From assembly GCA_009760885.1 (NCBI GenBank), contig CM019713.1, positions 80,216,897 through 80,280,896 on the forward strand: DNA of 64,000 nucleotides, read 5' to 3'. The notes beneath the pieces are model-generated. The model made no database searches. It saw nothing but the letters and a program-made list of their open reading frames with translations, and had not been told where the DNA came from. Positions within the stretch are counted from its first letter, which is position 1. Every line of letters starts with the position of its first letter. Origin of the DNA: Achatina immaculata (lineage: Eukaryota > Mollusca > Gastropoda > Stylommatophora > Achatinidae). Below, piece by piece: positions 59,036 to 64,000 of the stretch. The position numbers and the translations under genes are program-made.

Positions 59036-59780
59036 AGATATTATTTCATCTGGGTGCGAGGAACCAACCTTGCCTCTTTTGTCTATGGTATCACCTCTGT
59101 TTCAGTACCAACACATGATGTTTACAGAGACGTACCTCAGCAACAAGGGACTGAGATGTGTGACGTCACATCAGTGAGTGTCGTTGAGGCCTATTCGCAG
59201 TCAGATACTCCGCCTATTGTGGATTGCTCATTTCAGACTGACCTGTCGTGTTGCTGTCAGTTACAGAGAAAGTAGGTAGGGCGATAAATACATCGTATCC
59301 CATAGCATACGATATCGTCATTAATGTTTCCTTGCCTAATGGGACTTTCCAGAGGCAGTCTGCTCTTAATAGTTTTAAATCCAAGTCGCTAGAGAGAGAT
59401 ATTATCTTCCACCGTCTCCTTGTTTTGTTCCAAGTGTTTCGCCATGTTTCCAGAAGGAAATCCAGCGGAGAGTGGATACTGGGGTTCAACCCTCAGACCA
59501 CTATATGGAGGTGGATGCTTCCGCATCAATAATTCCCATGTCGGTGCATGATTTTCTACTCCGACACAGGCGGAAATAGAGGAAGCGAGAGGAGATCTGT
59601 CATCTGTCTCAGAAGGAACACTGTCCTCACAGTGAAGATTATTTTTCTGACGAGACTTCAATTAGTGCCTATTGCGATTCAGAGACGGATAACTTGCACG
59701 TCTCGGCTCGTAAACTGGTCGTGGCAATATGACAGATACTCGAGAGTGTGGACCTTGACCACTTTAATATGAAAATGGTT
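59036..59780 (+). pseudogene. Gypsy downstream region with an acidic frame; integrase not recognised
   Basis: Open pieces include 59054-59275 (FVYGITSVSVPTHDVY) and the 59470-59730 reading (DTGVQPSDHYMEVDASASII, SQKEHCPHSEDYFSDE). The acidic segment is an 86-codon open frame in the left arm (15155-15415). No HHCC or DDE integrase motif could be found. The product is unknown. Confidence 0.5.
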
Positions 59781-61553
59781 CACATAGCGCTTATGCAGAA
59801 GCTCCCTTCCCTCGAGTTTGATGGGACAAAACAGAATATTAAACATGTTGTGATCAGTATCAGATACCCCATTGCTCCTCCTCCGGTGTAGTTGGAAACT
59901 GTTGAGTGCATTTCCATAAGCACAGTAGACACTAGACAGATAGTTGTTTTGGTAAAGAGTTCAGCATTTGCTCCTGTCCTATATTCCTACAAATTTAATA
60001 TGTTGTGATTGAAAGATCTCAAAATGATTCCTGTAAATATCTATGTATATATTTTAGGCTCCACAGAGAGTTTATATAGTATACTGAACAATTTTTTGTT
60101 AGTGCATACAGCCCGCTGGGGATTAATATTGTGACTACTGATTGTATTATTGTTCATTAATGGTGACTAGTTAGTACTTTTGAGAGATTGTGTTGGATTT
60201 GCTTTGTAAATATCTATCTGTGGGGAGGGGGTTTATTTGTGATAGTATATTGTTAGGTCAATCTAAGGAGGTAATAAACTTTAAAAATAAAGGTACTTGA
60301 TTATGTCCCTTGTTGTATATCGATTTTATTTACAATGAGTCATCTCCTGTGAATATTAAAAGTTAGTCCCACCTCAGTTAAATTTGCAAGAGATATCTGA
60401 GCTTAGCTAGGGAAAGTTTTTAAGTTTAGTAATAGAGACTTAGTTTTTCAGGTAATTATTTTGTTTAAGAAACCACAGTTTACAAAGACATGATTATTCA
60501 CGTGGAGTAACATTTTCGTTATTACAGAATATTCCTGAATCATGGGAATATTTAGTATGGGATATTTAAATTGGAATAAGATTTAACAGCATTTCTGTAG
60601 TAATTTTGCGTAGTAGTCATGTTTTGCAGTAGGGAAGTTTGGAAGTTCTAGTTATGCAGATAGTCTTATACCATAACTGCTAGTTGCACTCACGGCACCA
60701 CTTAAGGGCGTATTGCTACCAACAGTGAATAGAAAGATACGCCTTTATGGTATCTCTTAAGCAGTATCTATCTTGAACTGCAACGGCCAACACGGCCAAA
60801 ATGAGGAAGTCTTAAATGTTGTTATTCAGCTTAAGTCTGTCTTGTTTTATTTGGTAAATAAATCACGCACTGGAGACAACACACATTAAACATTGTGAGG
60901 TAAATAGACAAGCGTGGATTAACATTAACTCACAGTTTATTAATGGAAAACGATGAGTGGTGATAAGCGAAGGTGAGAGAAAACTGACGACATTCAGTAC
61001 AAATATACAGGCAGTTCCACTTCCAGGCAAGAACTAGTTTGCCATATTGGAAGGGACTGAACAACTCATACACCACATTAATGCTGCAAACATACATAAT
61101 GCAGCCACAAACAAAAGAGTGTAACACTTATTGATTCAGAAACTGCACAGCTCTTAACAGAATTCATGCTGGAAAACTCGAACATTATTAGCACATCTCT
61201 GGCTAAATACAAAATTCTTATAACAGTTGCAGACTTAAATAATATTATATCAAACATAATCTCATCTTAGTCATAAACATAACAAATTATCCTGTTAAAT
61301 ATCAGCTATAAATTATTCTCTGGTAATGGGAATTCACTGTAATGAAAGCTTTGTTGTTTCCTATTTGTAAAAAAATTGTTCCTGAATATATACATGAAAC
61401 TAACTTCATTTAATAAGTATTCATTATTTTATTACTGTTGCTCAAGTATGCACCAGACATGACAGGAGACCCTGTGTATGTGTGTATAAAATTATTAATG
61501 GCTAATGTCTAACAGTTATTAATGACTATGCCAATAAACACAACGTTTGCTGA
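59781..61553. other. No gene recognised
   Basis: Mirror of 13313-15114. May include the 3' flank of the Gypsy copy, but no LTR could be shown. Confidence 0.45.
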
Positions 61554-61641
61554 GTGGTGGTTGGCAAAGTTGGTTAGTACGCTGTTTCTCGGGGCTAGAC
61601 GGCTGCTCGTCCTACCAGAGCCCGTGGTTCGAATCCCAGGT
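61554..61641 (+). repeat. tRNA-like sequence with perfect A and B boxes
   Basis: TGGCAAAGTTGG at 61562-61573 fits the Pol III A box exactly, and GGTTCGAATCC at 61626-61636 fits the B box. The 64-bp spacing would require a long variable arm, as in Ser or Leu tRNAs, but I could not fold a clean acceptor stem. Likely a tRNA-derived SINE head. Confidence 0.5.
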
Positions 61642-61867
61642 AAATCTCTTGTGATTTTTCTTTCCCTCACGTCTCACTAAAGTGCTTTGTCTACGATTTT
61701 TTCGAGGTCTAATCCTACAAAACTATGTTCTCTAAATTCAGGGTATACAATAATGACAAGATTGTCTTTTTGGTAGAGTAGTGTTACCACCTCTTAGAGG
61801 CCACAACAACATGTAAGTCTATCATGACACAGTAAATGTCCACAAAATTTAACCTATTGATGCAATG

Positions 61868-62280
61868 GACACGACACAGTAATACAGTTATACTTGTTCA
61901 GTGGTTACCTGCTAGCACATAACATTAATACATTAATTTAAGTTAAGTGGTTACCTGCTAGCACATATCAGTAATACAGTAATACTTCTTCAGTGCTTAC
62001 CTGCTAGCACATCAAAGTAATATACTAATAGTAGTTCAGTGGTGATCTGCTAGCACACCACAGTAATACACTAATACTTGTTCAGTGGTTACCTGCTAGC
62101 ACATCAAAGTAATACACTAATATTTGTTCAGTGGTTACCTGCTAGCACATCAAAGTAATATACTAATACTTGTTCAATGTTTACCTGCTAGGACATCACA
62201 GTAGTACACTAATACTAATTCAGTTGTTACCTGCTAGCACATCACAGTAATACACTAATACTAGTTCAGGTGTGCCATGC
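61868..62280. repeat. Minisatellite, 46-bp unit, about 9 copies (right arm)
   Basis: Units ttcagtggttacctgctagc, acatcacagtaatacactaa, tactag; the same family as 12295-12655 and 52748-52960. Confidence 0.88.
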
Positions 62281-62289
62281 TAGCAGGCC

Positions 62290-62900
62290 TGTACGTGTCT
62301 CAGAGGAGAGAAGCCAGGTGTTACAGTTAATGGTGAACTTCCTCATAAATGTTCATAGCTTCAAAACCAGACGCCGGCGTCATTGCATTCAGGAAAGCCC
62401 CGTATATGCTCCGCGTCATGTCACAGCATCCACCAAAGATTATGTTTGTTAATAGCTCATATCAAATGTTATTATTTACAATGCGCTTTCAGCCACACAG
62501 TTCAGATTTCCTAAGTGCACCCTTAATTTGTAAAAACTCCAGAAATCGCGTGACATTGACATTGTTATTTCATTTCCGACCTTCATTTTCCCCACAATCT
62601 GTCAAAAACGTCTTTATCATTGTCACCCTGTTTCATTCTCAGCCTGTCATTCATTTTAGCATAATCAAAAAGTCTATCTGTCAATTCATTGCCATACACA
62701 CCCGGATGCCCTGCATAGTAAAGCCACGTCAGACTCCTCACATTTGACTGCTTTAACAGATGAACCCATTCTTTTCAATGCAATTTTTTTCCAATCTTAC
62801 GAATCATATCCTGGGAGTCTGTGGCAATGAGGCTACGAGGTACATCATAGGCAACTAGCTGTTCCATTTACTCCCACATAGCCTCAGTTTCAATTCGCAT
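62290..62900 (-). pseudogene. RNase H and 3' end of a LINE (right arm)
   Basis: Mirror of 11640-12290, more decayed around the HAGV-GNE motif. The 132-codon plus-strand frame at 62349-62747 is antisense to it. Confidence 0.55.
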
Positions 62901-63227
62901 GCTTGATGTGGTGACTCGTGTTCCTAGTGAGTGCATAGATGCCAACGAAATGTAAATATCGTATTTCATTGTATTGTATTTCTTCATAAATGTAGAATGT
63001 CAGGAAGTTGTGTGATTAACTGATTATTTTATTTCATTTGTTCTGTATAGTACTTTGGCAGATATGTATTAGTATGAGTCGGTACTGAGTACATAGATAT
63101 ATGTGAAAGGTAAATGCCTTATTTCATATTAATGTATTATCTTCAGTGTTCTCAATGTTAATTATGTTTAGTACATGCGAATCATAATTATTGAATGTCT
63201 GGGACACAGAATATGTTGTGTGATAAA

Positions 63228-63305
63228 CAGCAGAATTTCAGACGGGGCTGACTGCCCAATTCTTAACATTGTAGAAATAAACATCAATCAATTAATCAAT
63301 CAATT
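63228..63305 (+). mobile_element. Shared retroposon 3' tail (right arm)
   Basis: agaatttcagacggggctga, ctgcccaattcttaacattg, an aaataa box, and (ATCA/ATTA)n. Same orientation as the 46-bp array 1 kb upstream. Confidence 0.75.
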
Positions 63306-63309
63306 AATA

Positions 63310-63837
63310 GCCTCTCCCTCTCCAACCTCCTCTCCCTAAGTGAAGAAACCATAACACTGGCAGTCACCATCGTCAGTTCGGTATATGACTGCCATGATAA
63401 TCTGTTGGTAGAAGGGTACATTCTTTGTTTTGAAACATTCGTGCCAGCAACAGCTGCTAAATTAACAGTAACTAAATAACAGCTATTGCAACATAATCTC
63501 TGGGTGTAACATACCAATAGTTATATCAGACAGAAGACCCCACGTCGCTTACGTTTTTATCTTATTGTTCAAACCCAAACTTGCTTTAACAAACTCAGGC
63601 TGATGAACAAGCTAAAAAAAGACTATATCTTTAAGTTTGTTCAGGAAGACCTCTACATACAAATACTCCTCCGCTATCCCTACATCTTGTACCAGCGACG
63701 GAGACTGTCCTGACAGTAAACTTTGACAGACTGGCTGTTTTAGCCCTGGAAGTAAAAAAAAAAAAGTCAGTATCAAATTGTTAATTCAGGTTTTATATGT
63801 CAGGAAGGCGTTTGTAGCGATAATCTTGTGCCTTAAT
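63310..63837. other. No gene recognised; outer edge of the inverted repeat
   Basis: Homology to the left arm is visible up to 63522, where the left contig begins. 63523-63837 is unique here. Confidence 0.5.
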
Positions 63838-64000
63838 AGTCAGTCAGTCATTTCCATGTCTCATGCGGAATCTTGCCTCTCTAACAGCTCTCCTGTATGC
63901 CTCTCGGTTGTAAGCAAGATGCCCTGCTGCTGATGCAATTATTTACAGATTATCAACGATGTCTTGCAGCCATTTTCGCCTTCGTCTTCCTCTCTTTCTT
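63838..64000 (-). pseudogene. RTE-like LINE 3' end, runs off the window
   Basis: The minus strand reads KRGRRRRKWLQDIVDNL, a stop, then SAAGHLAYNREAYRRAVREA and a (GACT)n tail at 63838-63850. This gives the best reading of the 3' terminus shared by several fragments in the window. Confidence 0.75.

Larger units (their letters stand above)
40788..63522. repeat. Right arm of giant inverted repeat (22.7 kb)
   Basis: Reverse-complement partner of 10991-29493. It is longer mainly because it keeps 6.4 kb (about 50077-56459) and 0.8 kb (57805-58620) that the left arm lacks, and it has its own 912-bp LTR insertion. It lacks the RTE LINE and two small retroposons of the left arm. The inner edge at 40788 lies within intron 1 of the secreted-protein gene and inside LINE-derived sequence. 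The outer edge is only a lower bound because the left contig ends there. Confidence 0.93.

Noticed and set aside
61554..61641. A functional tRNA gene
   Set aside because: A and B boxes are good, but I could not pair an acceptor stem or place an anticodon loop. The left-arm copy has a mutated B box.
63523..63837. A possible exon on the minus strand (ttttacttccag followed by an open stretch near 63660-63750)
   Set aside because: The acceptor-like site is adequate, but no frame gives a recognisable module or a matching donor.

Overview
This is eukaryotic, intron-bearing, transposon-dense DNA. It most likely comes from a mollusc or another lophotrochozoan. The reasons are the mix of Penelope-like, RTE-type, RNase H-bearing LINE and Gypsy elements, and host exons that are all phase 1-1 and encode eight-cysteine EGF-like and galactose-binding-like modules of a kind I associate with molluscan secreted or receptor proteins. 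The organism is an inference. Two 100-N gaps (10891-10990 and 30372-30471) split the window into three contigs: 1-10890, 10991-30371 and 30472-64000.

Contig 1 holds LINE debris and then three plus-strand EGF-like exons (2602-2727, 4561-4692, 6872-7003). The last two lie in a tandem duplication of about 1 kb. One copy later took a solo-LTR-like insertion and the other a LINE with a perfect 14-bp target-site duplication. The contig ends in two inverted Penelope-like 3' ends around a GIY-YIG domain.

Contigs 2 and 3 are dominated by a very large inverted repeat. The left arm is 10991-29493 and the right arm is 40788-63522, about 4-5 % divergent by eye, with an 11.3-kb spacer. Arm-specific changes can be read directly. 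The left arm gained an RTE LINE of 3.3 kb with an 11-bp target-site duplication (the right arm has the empty site), a 360-bp RTE-derived short element and an 80-bp retroposed tail. It also lost 6.4 kb and 0.8 kb at junctions with short homology. The right arm gained a 912-bp LTR with a 4-bp duplication. Because the left arm almost fills a gap-bounded contig, a misplaced alternative haplotype must be considered alongside a real palindrome.

The spacer and the right arm carry the best host gene, on the minus strand. Exon 1 (42657-42732) encodes a signal peptide, followed by an eight-cysteine module (39685-39822) and two exons of a galactose-binding-like region (37747-37905, 34752-34931). All junctions are phase 1 and all three internal exons are multiples of three. 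The inner edge of the right arm falls in intron 1, so the left arm carries only an orphan copy of exon 1 (27542-27617). The contig 1 EGF exons could be 3' exons of this or a related gene if the contigs are misordered; this is inference.

Other items of interest are a 34-bp minisatellite that grew out of Gypsy gag codons, a 46-bp minisatellite tied to a shared retroposon tail (an SVA-like layout), a decayed copy of an uncharacterised invertebrate repeat-associated gene, a mariner remnant and an 86-bp terminal-inverted-repeat element.
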